64,000 nucleotides of DNA from Streptococcus constellatus subsp. constellatus (GCF_023167545.1 NZ_AP014647.1:1426001-1490000), one strand, 5' to 3'. Counted from the stretch's first letter, positions 30,678-40,713 are shown. Notes: generated from the letters alone by a model not told the origin. Made by a program: numbers and translations.

Positions 30678-31370
30678 CTATTTATGACTTAACTTTCTAG
30701 TCAAAAAATCACCAGCAAACTGGATAGTAAAGATAAGAATAATGATAATCACTGTTGCTAAAATAGTGACATCATTGTTATAACGATTGAAACCATAAGC
30801 AATAGCAACATTGCCAATCCCGCCGGCTCCGACAGCACCGGCCATGGCTGTTTCCCCAATCAGAGAAATGAGAGTCACAGTCGTCACACGAATCAAATCT
30901 GGCAGACCTTCGCGTAGATAGACACCTACTAGATCACTGAAAGTCGCTCCACTAGCTTGAGCAGCTTCAATCACACCAGCATCTAATTCGGCGAGAACAA
31001 CCTGAACTTGACGAGCAAAGAAAGCAAATACAGCAAAAGAAAGTGGTACGATAGCTGCATTTGGTCCAATGCTAGTTCCTACAATCAAATGGGAAAACGG
31101 AGAAAGAACGGCTAACAAAATAATAAATGGAATTGCGCGAAAGATTGACGTGATTTTATCTAAAACCCAAAAAACTACTTTATTTTCCAAGACTCCTCCC
31201 GGAGCAGTCAAAACAAGAAAAAGCCCAGCAATTAACCCTAATAATCCACCAATAATAAAAGAAGTGACTGTCATATATAATGTCAAGTAAATAGCTGTTC
31301 CCCAGCCAGCTTGACCACTCCACCCCATTCGATAAACATTCGGCAAGTATGTTTGAATAAAGTTTTCCAT
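30678..31370 (-). CDS. metI: Methionine ABC transporter permease MetI
   Basis: 230 aa with five hydrophobic segments and the BPD_transp_1 EAA-type loop (EAAQASGATFSDLVGVYLREGLPDLIRV, about 135-165) that contacts the ATPase. It forms the membrane channel of the D/L-methionine importer with MetN and MetQ. Directly abuts metN. The order metQ, M20 peptidase, metN, metI equals that in pneumococcus (SP_0149-0152). Confidence 0.94.
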   Translation of the reverse strand: MENFIQTYLPNVYRMGWSGQAGWGTAIYLTLYMTVTSFIIGGLLGLIAGLFLVLTAPGGVLENKVVFWVLDKITSIFRAIPFIILLAVLSPFSHLIVGTSIGPNAAIVPLSFAVFAFFARQVQVVLAELDAGVIEAAQASGATFSDLVGVYLREGLPDLIRVTTVTLISLIGETAMAGAVGAGGIGNVAIAYGFNRYNNDVTILATVIIIILIFTIQFAGDFLTRKLSHK

Positions 31371-32432
31371 CTATGCTTCTCCCTTCAATACCGTTAATTG
31401 AACCCCAGCTTCACAAATAGCTGTTTTAGCCGCTACTAGATTTTCCTTTTGACCAGATAAAACAACGACCAGTTCTCCGACAGGTGTTCCCCCTAAAATT
31501 TCAATATTTCCATAAAGTATGTTGGCAGTAACTTGATGATGTTTGTAAATCTCATTCAGCAAGGGTTCATCTGTAGAGGTTCCCGCATACTTCATTTGTA
31601 CTAATAGGCTATTTGAGGCTAAATGTTTGACAATCTCTTGCTGTTCAATCTTGTCCATAGCTTCATCAATCCCTGTTGCAGTGGAGATAAAGTCTTTGGT
31701 TAAATCTTGCTGAGGATTAGAGAAAATATCCAAGACAGAACCTTCTTCAATCAATTGACCATCTTGCATAACAGCAACACAATTAGCGATATCTTTGATA
31801 ATTTGCATCTCATGAGTAATCAAAACAATCGTTAATCCGAGCTTTTGATTCAAATCTTGTAACAATGTGAGGATTTGTTTAGTTGTTTTGGGATCTAGAG
31901 AAGAAGTTGATTCATCCGAAATCAAGATTTTGGGGTCATTTGCCAAGGCACGCGCGATTGCAACCCGTTGTTTTTGCCCTCCAGAAAGCTGAGAGGGATA
32001 ATTTTCAGCGCGATCTGCTAAGCCAACGAGCTCCAACAACGTATGTACTTTCTCTTTCTTTTCTTCTTTTGATAAGCCAGAATGTTTCAACGCAAACGCA
32101 ACATTTTCTTCCGCTGTTAATTGACTCATCAAATTAAAATGTTGGAAAATCATGCCAATATCTTGACGTTTGCGACGCAGTTGTTCTGCTGTCAGAGTTA
32201 CTTTATTGTCAAAAAGAACATCCCCATCTACAATAATTTTCCCATTCGTTGGAACTTGCAGTAGGTTAATAACACGAACCAAGGTTGATTTCCCAGCTCC
32301 AGAATAGCCAACAATTCCATAAATATCTCTTTCTTGAATATGAAGTGTCACATCTTTAACTGCTTGAATCTGACGTTTCTTTTGTTGAAAAGTTACATCA
32401 ATATGATCTAACTGAATCATTTCTTTACTCAT
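31371..32432 (-). CDS. metN: Methionine ABC transporter ATPase MetN
   Basis: 353 aa from the ATG at 32432; a TTG three codons upstream lies closer to GAGGAG and could also be used. Walker A GYSGAGKST, signature LSGGQKQR, Walker B ILISDEST, switch His in LITHEM. A C-terminal NIL domain (about 275-350) is the methionine sensor that inhibits transport when internal methionine is high. It overlaps the peptidase gene end by 8 nt. Confidence 0.94.
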   Translation of the reverse strand: MSKEMIQLDHIDVTFQQKKRQIQAVKDVTLHIQERDIYGIVGYSGAGKSTLVRVINLLQVPTNGKIIVDGDVLFDNKVTLTAEQLRRKRQDIGMIFQHFNLMSQLTAEENVAFALKHSGLSKEEKKEKVHTLLELVGLADRAENYPSQLSGGQKQRVAIARALANDPKILISDESTSSLDPKTTKQILTLLQDLNQKLGLTIVLITHEMQIIKDIANCVAVMQDGQLIEEGSVLDIFSNPQQDLTKDFISTATGIDEAMDKIEQQEIVKHLASNSLLVQMKYAGTSTDEPLLNEIYKHHQVTANILYGNIEILGGTPVGELVVVLSGQKENLVAAKTAICEAGVQLTVLKGEA

Positions 32433-33798
32433 AACTTGCAATCAGCTCCTCTACTAATTCAATATGGGTGTAATAATCTGAAATGCGTACATTCTCATCA
32501 CCACCATGGTCACGACTATTTGCATTACCAAGTCCAAAAGCGACCATCGGCACTTCAAGTGCTTCAAAAACAGTGTGCATGGGACCGGTTCCTGCGGTTG
32601 TAGGCAAAACAGAAACACCTTCTGGATAAAATTTCTTAGCCAGTTCAATAACCTTTAAAATCGGTGGCGCGCTCATATCACTACGATAACTCATTTCGCC
32701 CAAAGTATAGACTAATTCTACCTTATCAAAACCATTTTTATCGAGTTGTTCTCGGATTAATTCTAATACTCTATGAGGTTCTAGTCCTGGAACTAAACGA
32801 ACTTCTACTTTTGCTGAAGCCTCTGCAGGAAGGATAGTTTTCACCCCCTGCCCCTGATAACCAGAAGTAATCCCTTCAATGTTAATAGAAGGTTCAAAGA
32901 AGATTCGATTTAAAAAATCTTTTTTCTCCGCTTGTAATAAAGGTAATTTCAAACCGTAAATGGTTTCTACTTCTTCTGGACTGCGCTGAGCGTATCTCTC
33001 CACCAAAGCCAATTCTCGTTGATTGGGTGTCATTACTTGTTCATAAAGTCCCTCTACTTTAATGCGTCCATCCTTATTTCTCAAACTAGTAAGGGCATTA
33101 ATCAAGTACCAAGAAGCTGAATCAATCACGCCACCAAAACTGGAGTGAATGTCCACTTCTGCACTTTTAACCTTGATATCAAACGTGACAATTCCCTTAT
33201 TTCCACCAGAAATTTCAAGTTGACCTAAAGAATTTTTAATGCCTTGTTCCCAAACCAACAGGTCTGCTCCATGTAGAAGAAATTTGTGTTTCTCTAGATA
33301 TTTCTCCAAATCAACCGAAGCTGATTCCTCCGCACCTTCCATGATAAAAATGACAGTAACAGGCAAGTCATCATGCGTTTGTAGGTATTTTTGAACAGCC
33401 GTCAAACGTGCAATAATATGCCCTTTGTCATCATCGACTCCACGACCATACATACTACCATCCCGAATAGATAGAGTGAACGGATCATCTGTCCAAATTT
33501 GATCACTATCTGCCGGAACTGTATCATAGTGGTTGTAAAAAATAATTGTCTTAGCTGTTGGATTCTGACTTTTAAATTTTGCTATCACAAATGGCGCTGT
33601 ATAGCTTTCATCTAATTCCACCTCTGCACCGGCTTTGATAAAGATTTCTTTTAGATAAGCAGCAACTTCTTGTAGACCAACCTGTTGGGCAAAGATTGAT
33701 TTTTTAGCAATCAACGCCCGTAAAACGGCAATATAGTCTTGTGCCACCATATCCTCGTCAAATCTTTTAATTTGTTCTTCTTCACTTGAAAATGTCAT
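32425..33798 (-). CDS. M20-family metallopeptidase (dipeptidase/DapE-like)
   Basis: 457 aa, start with GAGG upstream. Zinc-site motifs of the M20 family are intact: FYNHYDTVPA (first His), GRGVDDDKGH (bridging Asp), MEGAEESAS (catalytic and ligand Glu), and a late GLGNANSRDHGGDENVR with the last His. A dimerisation domain lies in the middle. Its place between metQ and metN suggests it frees methionine from imported or cytosolic peptides, but this is inference; the family also includes succinyl-DAP desuccinylases and carnosinases. Confidence 0.9.
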   Translation of the reverse strand: MTFSSEEEQIKRFDEDMVAQDYIAVLRALIAKKSIFAQQVGLQEVAAYLKEIFIKAGAEVELDESYTAPFVIAKFKSQNPTAKTIIFYNHYDTVPADSDQIWTDDPFTLSIRDGSMYGRGVDDDKGHIIARLTAVQKYLQTHDDLPVTVIFIMEGAEESASVDLEKYLEKHKFLLHGADLLVWEQGIKNSLGQLEISGGNKGIVTFDIKVKSAEVDIHSSFGGVIDSASWYLINALTSLRNKDGRIKVEGLYEQVMTPNQRELALVERYAQRSPEEVETIYGLKLPLLQAEKKDFLNRIFFEPSINIEGITSGYQGQGVKTILPAEASAKVEVRLVPGLEPHRVLELIREQLDKNGFDKVELVYTLGEMSYRSDMSAPPILKVIELAKKFYPEGVSVLPTTAGTGPMHTVFEALEVPMVAFGLGNANSRDHGGDENVRISDYYTHIELVEELIASYE

Positions 33799-33887
33799 CT
33801 TTTTTCCTCATAGTTATGGCGACAAAACTCAGTCGGCAATTCCAACTGAGTTTTGTCAAACTGAAATACAGATAAATAGGGTGAATC

Positions 33888-34739
33888 TTACCAAACTGGT
33901 TGATCTAGACCATCTGATGTTTCGTCAACTACTTTTTTGACTTCATCTGTATGATAGGCTTTGATAATTTTCTTAATGGCATCTGCTTTTGGAGATTTTT
34001 CCCAATCTTTTTTAGCTGCAATGATATTAAACCATTGTTTTGAGTTTTTATCTTTTGGTTCAACAAACAGAGCTTTTTTAAAATCAATTTTTGCTTCAGT
34101 AACAAAAGTATTATTGACAACAGCTGCATCTACAGATGTCAATGAACGTGCTGTTTGACTGGCATCCAATTCTGTAATTTTCAATTTCTTTGGATTTTCT
34201 TTGATATTTGCCACAGTTGCCAATTCATTCCCAGATTTGTCTAATTTAATCAGACCTGCAGATTGCAATAGATTGAGTGCTCGACTTTCATTTGTTGCAT
34301 CATTTGGAACTGCGATTTCTGCACCATTTGGAATTTGACTTACCTTCGTATATTTATTTTTCCCATTTTTTGTACCAGAATAGAGGCGAATTGGGGCAAT
34401 ATAAGTTTCAGCTGCTGCGACTAAGTTTTGCTTGTTTTCCTTATTCCAGTTGTTCAAAAAATAGTAGTGTTGGAAAGCATTGATATCCACTTCACCATCA
34501 GCAACTGCTTTATTCGGCTGAGAGTAATCCGTAAATTCTGTAAATTGCAACTTGATGTTATCTTTTTTCAACAACTCTTGAATCTTGTCCCAACGTTTTT
34601 CTTCCGAATCACTTTTTGTCATCACACCAATTTTAACTGTCTTGGCATCAGTATTTTTATTTCCCGAACCACAAGCTGCTAAACCAATTACTGCTGTCGC
34701 TGCTAGAGCTGTTATTCCAAACCATTTTTTCAATTTCAT
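33888..34739 (-). CDS. metQ: Methionine-binding lipoprotein MetQ
   Basis: 283 aa from the second ATG (34739), which is properly spaced from AAGGAG; the first ATG (34745) is too close. Type II signal peptide with lipobox LAAC (Cys after VIGLAA), then the NLPA/MetQ binding domain: KIGVMTKSDSEEKRWDKIQ, DINAFQHYYFLNNWN and LDGLDQPVW at the end. Anchored outside the membrane, it delivers methionine to MetNI. First gene of the operon, behind a promoter and a MET-box. Confidence 0.95.
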   Translation of the reverse strand: MKLKKWFGITALAATAVIGLAACGSGNKNTDAKTVKIGVMTKSDSEEKRWDKIQELLKKDNIKLQFTEFTDYSQPNKAVADGEVDINAFQHYYFLNNWNKENKQNLVAAAETYIAPIRLYSGTKNGKNKYTKVSQIPNGAEIAVPNDATNESRALNLLQSAGLIKLDKSGNELATVANIKENPKKLKITELDASQTARSLTSVDAAVVNNTFVTEAKIDFKKALFVEPKDKNSKQWFNIIAAKKDWEKSPKADAIKKIIKAYHTDEVKKVVDETSDGLDQPVW

Positions 34740-34770
34740 TTTCATTCTCCTTTAAAAATCTTATGAAAAT

Positions 34771-34838
34771 AGTATCGCACATATTTATCTGATTGACAAA
34801 TTGTTATTTCATAACAAGGGTTATAGTTTTAAGCTATA
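34771..34838 (-). promoter_or_regulatory. metQ promoter with MET-box (MtaR/MetR type) and a second palindrome
   Basis: TTGTCA (34794-34799), 17-nt spacer, GATACT (34771-34776). Upstream of the -35, TATAGCTTAAAACTATA (34822-34838, minus strand) fits the streptococcal MET-box TATAGTTTnAAACTATA at all but one position. This is a site for the LysR-type regulator MtaR/MetR. A separate perfect palindrome TTGTTAT-GAA-ATAACAA lies between it and the -35 (34801-34817). Confidence 0.8.
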
Positions 34839-34849
34839 ACTAAATTTAT

Positions 34850-34886
34850 TAAAAAACCAGCTGACATTTAACATCTAACTGGTTTT
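34850..34886 (-). terminator. Terminator after the AatB-like gene
   Basis: AACCAG/CTGGTT hairpin with long loop, six T on the minus strand. Lies just past the stop at 34894. Confidence 0.65.
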
Positions 34887-34893
34887 AAGTTTC

Positions 34894-35718
34894 TTATTTC
34901 ACATCTGCTTCTGCTGGCAAGTAACTACCACCAAAGAATTTTTGAGATAATTTTTCCAGAGTCCCATCTTTGTACAAGTCTTGAATGCGCTTATTGACAA
35001 ATGTTTTCAATTCATTTTGCCCCTTTGCTAAAAGTGGATAAACATAAGGTTGTTGATTGCTTGGTAAATCAATCACTTTTAGGTTATCCAGTTTTTGATT
35101 TTTAATAACTGTTTCAACACCGATTTTATCAAAAATCTTATAATCAAACTTTCCATCATTTAAATGGTTCATAATTTGTTGAAAATCCGCTTTTGTATAG
35201 CTAATTTTTGTTGGATTGTTAGCATGGGCTTGATTGTATTTTTCTAATTGTGCGGCAGTCGTTGTCCCTTGCACTACTTCTGTTTTCTTACCACCAATAT
35301 CATCCAATGATTGAATAGTTTTATCAGATTTTTTCACTACTAAGACATTTGGATTTTTAGCAGTCGGAGCTGCATACAAATACTTCCCTGCACGTTCTTT
35401 TGTATAGCTGATATTGTTCACTGCCATTTGGTAGCGATCGCTATCTAGACCAGCGAAAATACCAGACCACTCTGTCGTTTCAAATTTGACCTTATATTTA
35501 TTAGAACCTTTAAAAATGGCACGAATAACTTCAATCTCATAGCCGGTTAGTTTCCCATTTTCTTCATAGTTAAATGGCTTTGGTGAAGCATTCGTTGCAA
35601 CTTTGACTTCTGTTTTCCCAGATGAAGTAGCTGACTTTGAATTAGAGCACGCTGCTAACATTCCTGCTGTTAAAAGTCCAAGAGCTACTAAAGAAAAGTA
35701 TTTCAATACTTTTTTCAT
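34894..35718 (-). CDS. Amino-acid ABC transporter substrate-binding lipoprotein (AatB/TcyA-like)
   Basis: 274 aa. Signal peptide with lipobox LAAC (GMLAACSNS), followed by the two-lobe SBP_bac_3 fold: [38 protein letters not shown] and the hinge [12 protein letters not shown]. It resembles the cystine/amino-acid binding protein next to metQ in pneumococcus (SP_0148, AatB). No permease or ATPase is adjacent, so it must use a transporter encoded elsewhere. The -10 TATGAT lies upstream with a weak -35. Confidence 0.85.
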   Translation of the reverse strand: MKKVLKYFSLVALGLLTAGMLAACSNSKSATSSGKTEVKVATNASPKPFNYEENGKLTGYEIEVIRAIFKGSNKYKVKFETTEWSGIFAGLDSDRYQMAVNNISYTKERAGKYLYAAPTAKNPNVLVVKKSDKTIQSLDDIGGKKTEVVQGTTTAAQLEKYNQAHANNPTKISYTKADFQQIMNHLNDGKFDYKIFDKIGVETVIKNQKLDNLKVIDLPSNQQPYVYPLLAKGQNELKTFVNKRIQDLYKDGTLEKLSQKFFGGSYLPAEADVK

Positions 35719-35889
35719 ATTCCTACATAACCTCTTTCATTAAGATAAATCCTATCATATCAAATATTTTTCTTCTTGACTATTATTTGATTTTTATCCA
35801 AGTGATAGATTTTCTTTATCAAGTAGAGCTAAACGAAATCAGATTTTTACCAAACATTGATACATTTTACGAATAGTGGAAACACTCAA

Positions 35890-36555
35890 TTACTTTTCTA
35901 AACTAGCTGCGCGCATTAAAGCGATATCAATATTAGCACAAAAGTTGTCTGCACCAACTCTATCAATAAAGCTTGCTTTTCCATGACATGGTAAGGTTGT
36001 TCGTTGACATTTGCCAAGGATCTCTTCAAGAGCATCCAATCCTGAAATATCCATTGCAGACACACTGCGCATACGAAGAATTAAGACATTTTTACCTTGT
36101 TCAGACTAAAGAAATCCTTGATTTATCCAGCGATGATTCCAACGTCAATTCCAAGAGTAAAGCCAACAGTGATGGTCTTTGAAATAAATTTAATCAGATC
36201 ATCAAAATACAACAAACCCATGCCGATGAGCATTAGACCAGCTAAGAAAGTGGCTACTGTCAGACCAGATAGACCGTACTGCGCAATAATTCCATAAATG
36301 ATAACAACAAAATAGCTATTAGTTCACCAATCTGAACACGACTCCCACCTAAAAAAGGGAATGAAAAAACCAACTACAACAGCTGTATAAACATCTTGCT
36401 CTGGATTGACCCTCGAAGCAATCGCTAAAGAAATTGACAATGGTAAGGCAATAATTGCCACGATAATCTAGCTACAAGGTCTTTGACAAATTGTGCACCC
36501 GAATAATTCTTTACCATACTAAAAACTTAGGATTGATATGCTTAAAAGCGTCCAT
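35890..36555 (-). pseudogene. SulP-family anion transporter, decayed
   Basis: Starts at ATG 36555 behind GAGGAGG and reads MDAFKHINPKFLVW, then breaks repeatedly. Recognisable pieces in three frames are VAIIALPLSISLAIASRVNPEQDVYTAV, FFIPFLGGSRVQIG, IIAQYGLSGLTVATFLAGLMLIGMGLL and ISKTITVGFTLGIDVGIIAG, followed by a C-terminal STAS domain fragment (SAMDISGLDALEEIL). Several hundred codons between the last membrane piece and STAS are missing. Once probably a sulfate/bicarbonate-type transporter; now non-functional. Confidence 0.8.
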
Positions 36556-36664
36556 TTTCCCCTCCTCTTTTTCCCTGTTCCCAGACGCTTGCGAGAATCT
36601 TATTACCATTGTAATATAACCCCATGTAAAATCTCTAGATGACCTGAATATGAAAACTTACCAG

Positions 36665-36695
36665 AAAAGGCGATAGTTATTTCACCAACGCCTTT
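36665..36695 (-). terminator. Possible terminator after the Xre gene
   Basis: AAAGGCG/CGCCTTT with a 16-nt loop, then TTCTGG on the minus strand. Confidence 0.45.
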
Positions 36696-36706
36696 AACAA
36701 TTATTC

Positions 36707-37108
36707 TCATTCGTTTTTATCCTTTAGTGAGGAGATTGAAAGACTGGCTAAACCAAGTCCAAGCATTGTCAGTGCAGCCTTAGTGTCCACTTTTCCTAAA
36801 GCAGATAAAACCACTACAACAATCCCCATGGCTATTCCAAGTCCTCTCAACACGGTGTCAACAATATCAGATTTTCTATTTTTCTTGTTTTCTTTCATCA
36901 CTGTCTGTCCTTGCATAAGCTCATCTACCGATGTATCAAACAGGTCTGCTAATTTAGGAATGGTATTAATATCTGGATAGGATAAATCTCTTTCCCATTT
37001 TGAAACAGCCTTATCAGTGACCCCCATCTTTTCAGCCAGTTCTAATTGTGTCATCCCTTTTGCTTTCCTTAATGATGAAATCATCATACCTAGTGTTTGT
37101 TTTTTCAT
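36707..37108 (-). CDS. Xre-family regulator with C-terminal membrane segments
   Basis: 133 aa. The helix-turn-helix covers residues 5-60 (RKAKGMTQLELAEKMGVTDKAVSKWERDLSYPDI), the standard 'VSKWE' type, followed by TSVDELMQG. The C-terminal half has a hydrophobic stretch (LRGLGIAMGIVVVVLSALG) and a second weak one, so the protein may sit at the membrane. Target genes unknown; no partner gene is adjacent. Confidence 0.85.
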   Translation of the reverse strand: MKKQTLGMMISSLRKAKGMTQLELAEKMGVTDKAVSKWERDLSYPDINTIPKLADLFDTSVDELMQGQTVMKENKKNRKSDIVDTVLRGLGIAMGIVVVVLSALGKVDTKAALTMLGLGLASLSISSLKDKNE

Positions 37109-37440
37109 CAGATTTTTCCTCCCTCCATTTGCTAATTATATTGTAGCACCTTTTCTTACAAACTCAATCGACCAATAGTTTACTTCTCTCAACTTATAGT
37201 TTATCACTGGTTTGTCTGCTTTTTACGCTCCTTATTTGAATTTTTAGAATAAGCTGAGCTACAACAAGCAGTCTTGGAAACCAACCTCACTCTTCAACTA
37301 CATATTATTAGCTAGCCACCTTTTCTACCAAACTTCATGTCTACTCTATCAAAGTAAAGAAGATACTAGCTCAACATATTTACGTTACGGTCTTATAACT
37401 AAATTTCTTAAAAAACACTGAGAGATTAGTAAGTAACAAA
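37109..37440. other. Gap between yebC and the Xre gene
   Basis: About 330 bp with no convincing gene on either strand. The part next to the Xre start should hold its promoter, but no strong boxes stand out. The repeat copy described separately begins at 37441. Confidence 0.4.
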
Positions 37441-37565
37441 AAAAGAGACTGGGACAAAATTATCTCAGTCTCAATCTGTATTAGTAAAAAACTCTTGACG
37501 CAGTAGCTGTCGGACTCTTCATTTGCTTTTTAAGCTCAGAAGAGTATCTAAGCACCTCTTTCTTC
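37441..37565. repeat. Dispersed streptococcal intergenic repeat, copy 2, with yebC terminator
   Basis: Starts with a GAGACTG/CAGTCTC hairpin (about 37445-37472) that gives a seven-T tail on the minus strand and so terminates yebC. The rest (37497-37558) matches copy 1 at 6394-6455: GACGCAGTAGCTG, then GGACTCTT and AAGAGT. Confidence 0.7.
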
Positions 37566-37569
37566 ACTA

Positions 37570-38286
37570 TTAAAATCCTTCTACATTTGTATAAATTTTT
37601 TGGACATCTTCGTCATCTTCCAAAACAGCATACAACTTTTCAAATGTTTCTAAGTCTTCACCTGATAAGGTCACATCAGATTGCGGAATCATTTCCAATT
37701 CGGTGACTTGGAATTCTTCTACACCAGATTCACGGAGAGCAGTCAAGGCCTTGTGCAAATCTGTTGGTGCTGTATAAACTGTAATGCTTCCATCTTCTGC
37801 TTCTACATCATCTACGTCTACATCTGCTTCTAACAGTTGTTCAAAGACACTATCTGCATCGTCTCCTGCAAACACAATCACACCTTTATTATCAAACATA
37901 TAAGAAACTGAGCCACTTGCTCCCATATTTCCACCGTTTTTACCAAAGGCAGAGCGAACATTGGCTGCCGTACGGTTGACATTTGAAGTTAGTGTATCAA
38001 CGATGAGCATAGAACCATTTGGTCCAAACCCTTCATAACGCCCCTCTGTAAAGGTTTCGTCTGTGTTTCCTTTTGCCTTATCCAGTGCTTTGTCAATGAC
38101 ATGCTTTGGCACTTGTGCTTGTTTCGCACGTTCAATAACAAATTTCAAAGCTGAGTTCGATTCTGGATCTGGCTCTCCTTTTTTAGCTGCTACATAGATT
38201 TCAACACCAAATTTAGCATAAACTTTTGAGTTTGCACCATCTTTGGCAGTCTTTTTTGCCACAATATTGGCCCATTTACGTCCCAT
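37570..38286 (-). CDS. YebC/PmpR family protein (YeeN-like)
   Basis: 238 aa, complete. Begins [20 protein letters not shown], the form seen in the Firmicutes YeeN branch rather than the MAGHSKW branch. Three-domain YebC fold with the [26 protein letters not shown] core. YebC proteins were long annotated as transcriptional regulators; recent work ties YebC-type proteins to relieving ribosome stalling at proline stretches. Which role this copy has is unknown. Confidence 0.9.
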   Translation of the reverse strand: MGRKWANIVAKKTAKDGANSKVYAKFGVEIYVAAKKGEPDPESNSALKFVIERAKQAQVPKHVIDKALDKAKGNTDETFTEGRYEGFGPNGSMLIVDTLTSNVNRTAANVRSAFGKNGGNMGASGSVSYMFDNKGVIVFAGDDADSVFEQLLEADVDVDDVEAEDGSITVYTAPTDLHKALTALRESGVEEFQVTELEMIPQSDVTLSGEDLETFEKLYAVLEDDEDVQKIYTNVEGF

Positions 38287-38401
38287 TGGATATTCTCCTT
38301 TAGATTTTCACTTTTTCAATCTTTCTTATTATATCACAAGTCAGGTTGAATTTCACTAGCAAATTATTGACAATGTCTAGCTCTATAAAATAATTTTCGC
38401 A

Positions 38402-39493
38402 TCAATCTATCATTATCGGGATTCTTCCAAAATTCTGCTCCTCTAGTTGGGCGTTCCCTAGCTGATAAATACAATCAGCTCGCTGGGTTAAGGAATCCCA
38501 TGGTTCTTGACCGATGCGACTGATGAAGTCTGTTTTCCCTTTCATCTTTTTAAGATGTTCTCGACCTGCTTGAGTAAAGCCCAAGATATGAATACCGCTA
38601 GGCAACTGATCATTTCTTGCACCGACCAAAATATAAGTCAGAATTCGTCTGATTCGTGCTTTCGTATATCGCTTGGTTGCGACTTGTTCGACCAACTCCT
38701 CTACGCTATAACTGCTTTTCACTGCTTCCTGCAAGCGCACCGCAAGTTCTTGATTAACCTGATAAAAACTCGTCAAATCGGGATGACTGATAATCTGGTA
38801 ACGCAGCAAAGGATAGAGTGCTGACCAGGTCACTTTGGGAGACTGAATCAGCAGTTCATGAGCCGGGGTAAATTTCTCCAAAAAATCTGGACAATTAAGA
38901 CGCTCTCTAAGAGCCGTAGCAGAGGCGTATTTTAAATTTTCTTCTTGTGAATGATAACCAGCTCCCTGACGCTTGATTGGGAGAAGCTCGATAGCCTTAT
39001 TCGCGCAAGCTTTAGCATAGGACAGCCCTAAAATGTGGTTTGGCGTATCACCAGTGAAGTGCACACCAGCAAATTTTTTCCACATTTCCTGCGTTTTCTG
39101 TGGATATGACAAATCAGCTGGCAAACTTTGCAAGTAATCCACCATATTCTGTTGATTATCCCCATAAATCTGTGAAAAGTGCTGATAATCCAGATTTTCT
39201 TCCGTCCCAAAAGCCAACTTATCCATACCTAGACGTTCTAAAATGTCCACCGCACCTTGTGCAAAGTAATCCGCTGACTGAACAGCCACCAAAAATGGCA
39301 ATTCAACCACCAAATCAGCGCCATTTCGCAGAGCCATTTCCGCGCGTGTCCACTTATCCACAATCGCAGGCTCACCACGTTGGACAAAATTACCCGACAT
39401 AGCAACAACCTTCACACCATCAGCCTGCGACAGCAAATACTTATGCCCATTATGAAAAGGATTAAATTCAGCAATAATACCAGTAACAGTCAT
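38402..39493 (-). CDS. tmcAL: tRNA(Met) cytidine acetate ligase TmcAL (YlbM)
   Basis: 363 aa. The N-terminal nucleotidyltransferase motif [13 protein letters not shown] identifies the family, which uses ATP and acetate to make N4-acetylcytidine at the wobble position of elongator tRNA-Met. Further family segments are [23 protein letters not shown] and the C-terminal [13 protein letters not shown]. In pneumococcus this gene directly follows the methyltransferase of the rsfS operon; here the AlbA_2 gene has come between. Confidence 0.93.
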   Translation of the reverse strand: MTVTGIIAEFNPFHNGHKYLLSQADGVKVVAMSGNFVQRGEPAIVDKWTRAEMALRNGADLVVELPFLVAVQSADYFAQGAVDILERLGMDKLAFGTEENLDYQHFSQIYGDNQQNMVDYLQSLPADLSYPQKTQEMWKKFAGVHFTGDTPNHILGLSYAKACANKAIELLPIKRQGAGYHSQEENLKYASATALRERLNCPDFLEKFTPAHELLIQSPKVTWSALYPLLRYQIISHPDLTSFYQVNQELAVRLQEAVKSSYSVEELVEQVATKRYTKARIRRILTYILVGARNDQLPSGIHILGFTQAGREHLKKMKGKTDFISRIGQEPWDSLTQRADCIYQLGNAQLEEQNFGRIPIMID

Positions 39494-39513
39494 GGAGTGC
39501 TCCTAAATTTATA

Positions 39514-40713
39514 CTAATAATCTATTCTTCTATATTCACTTAACATTTTTTGAAGTATACATATGTCCTCACATTCCTGCTTAAATGCACCATCAGTATA
39601 GCCATTTCCTAATTTTGGAACTGTAGGAACAATACTTTGAATTTCACTAGAGTAATGTTTTCTGCATTCTTTCCAATTTCTTTTAACAAATCGCTTAAAA
39701 TTTAATCTTTCTTCTTTTGAGTTAAATACCAAAATGCTTTCAAAAAAATTATTTCTAGAGATTCTTGCATCATCAGTATATTCTTTACAATACAAGAATT
39801 CATTAAGCTTAAAAATTAATGAATCTTTTTCCATATATTTAAACATAACATCCCATCCCCTAATGGCATTGAAAGCTATACCATCGGTTTCTGGACATGG
39901 AGTATCATATCTTCCACCATCTAAAGATAAACCTACAAAATCTGCTAGTAAAGTTTGATGATAATATAATTGTATTTTTAAATAACTAGGAGTAGAATCT
40001 GATTGAAAAAAGTGATAATATTCATAACCATGTCGACTTTCATCAAAATCATAAATTAGTCTATATTCTGGGAAAATTTTATAATACATTTCCATAGTAT
40101 TATCTGAAATATTCATCCAATTTTTTGAATCTTTTAAATAAATTTCAAATTTTTCATTTGGCGTTTGAACAAGACCAAATCTTTTTTTCCATAAATATTC
40201 AACCTTATCTATATCTGCAGACTTATCTTTTGGAGTATTACTGTCTTGGATTCTTGTATAAATGTGATTAGCTTTTAAACTTTGGAATTTTTCTTTCAGA
40301 TAGAATGGTGTTTGTCTACTATTATGAATTATTATCACATCTAAAATAAACGATTTTATTAAAACTTGTTTTACAGTTACAATTGGTCGAATATCTCCTG
40401 CAAATTTTTTATCCTTCAAAAAATCAACAATTTTTTGAGTATTCCTCCGGTTTCGATCTGCAGCTACATCATATAAAGAAAAATTTTCATCATCTACACC
40501 AATAATAATATAAGCGTCATGATTAGCTAAATTATTTGCCATACATATAATATCATGTAAAAGATCAACAACTTTACTAGAATCATACCATTGACGCTTA
40601 AAATCCCAATATTCTCCCTCTTGATGAAGTTCAATCAGATTAATAATTTCAGATTCCAAATCACTATTTATATTACCTTTTTGAAAACAGCTCATTTTTG
40701 CACCACTTCCCAT
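39514..40713 (-). CDS. AlbA_2 (Schlafen-type) domain protein, inserted in a conserved operon
   Basis: 399 aa; ATG at 40713 or, seven codons on, 40695. The AlbA_2 domain covers about residues 22-165: EYWDFKRQW, IICMANNLANHDAYIIIGVDD, then the VTV strand region and TPFYLKEKF...IYTRIQDSNTPKDKSA. This fold binds nucleic acid in Schlafen-like and ATP-dependent helicase-type proteins. The C-terminal 230 residues (aromatic- and Asp-rich, with YEYYHFFQSDSTPSYLKIQLYYHQTLLADFVG) are not recognised. It is visibly more AT-rich than its neighbours and breaks the usual gene order, which suggests horizontal gain. A defence or stress role is possible but unproven. Confidence 0.8.
   Translation of the reverse strand: MGSGAKMSCFQKGNINSDLESEIINLIELHQEGEYWDFKRQWYDSSKVVDLLHDIICMANNLANHDAYIIIGVDDENFSLYDVAADRNRRNTQKIVDFLKDKKFAGDIRPIVTVKQVLIKSFILDVIIIHNSRQTPFYLKEKFQSLKANHIYTRIQDSNTPKDKSADIDKVEYLWKKRFGLVQTPNEKFEIYLKDSKNWMNISDNTMEMYYKIFPEYRLIYDFDESRHGYEYYHFFQSDSTPSYLKIQLYYHQTLLADFVGLSLDGGRYDTPCPETDGIAFNAIRGWDVMFKYMEKDSLIFKLNEFLYCKEYTDDARISRNNFFESILVFNSKEERLNFKRFVKRNWKECRKHYSSEIQSIVPTVPKLGNGYTDGAFKQECEDICILQKMLSEYRRIDY

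Noticed and set aside
31883..32137. Plus-strand frame within metN
   Set aside because: Antisense shadow of the conserved ATPase gene.
36707..37108. Antitoxin of a toxin-antitoxin pair
   Set aside because: The protein is an Xre regulator with a membrane tail, and no partner toxin gene is adjacent.
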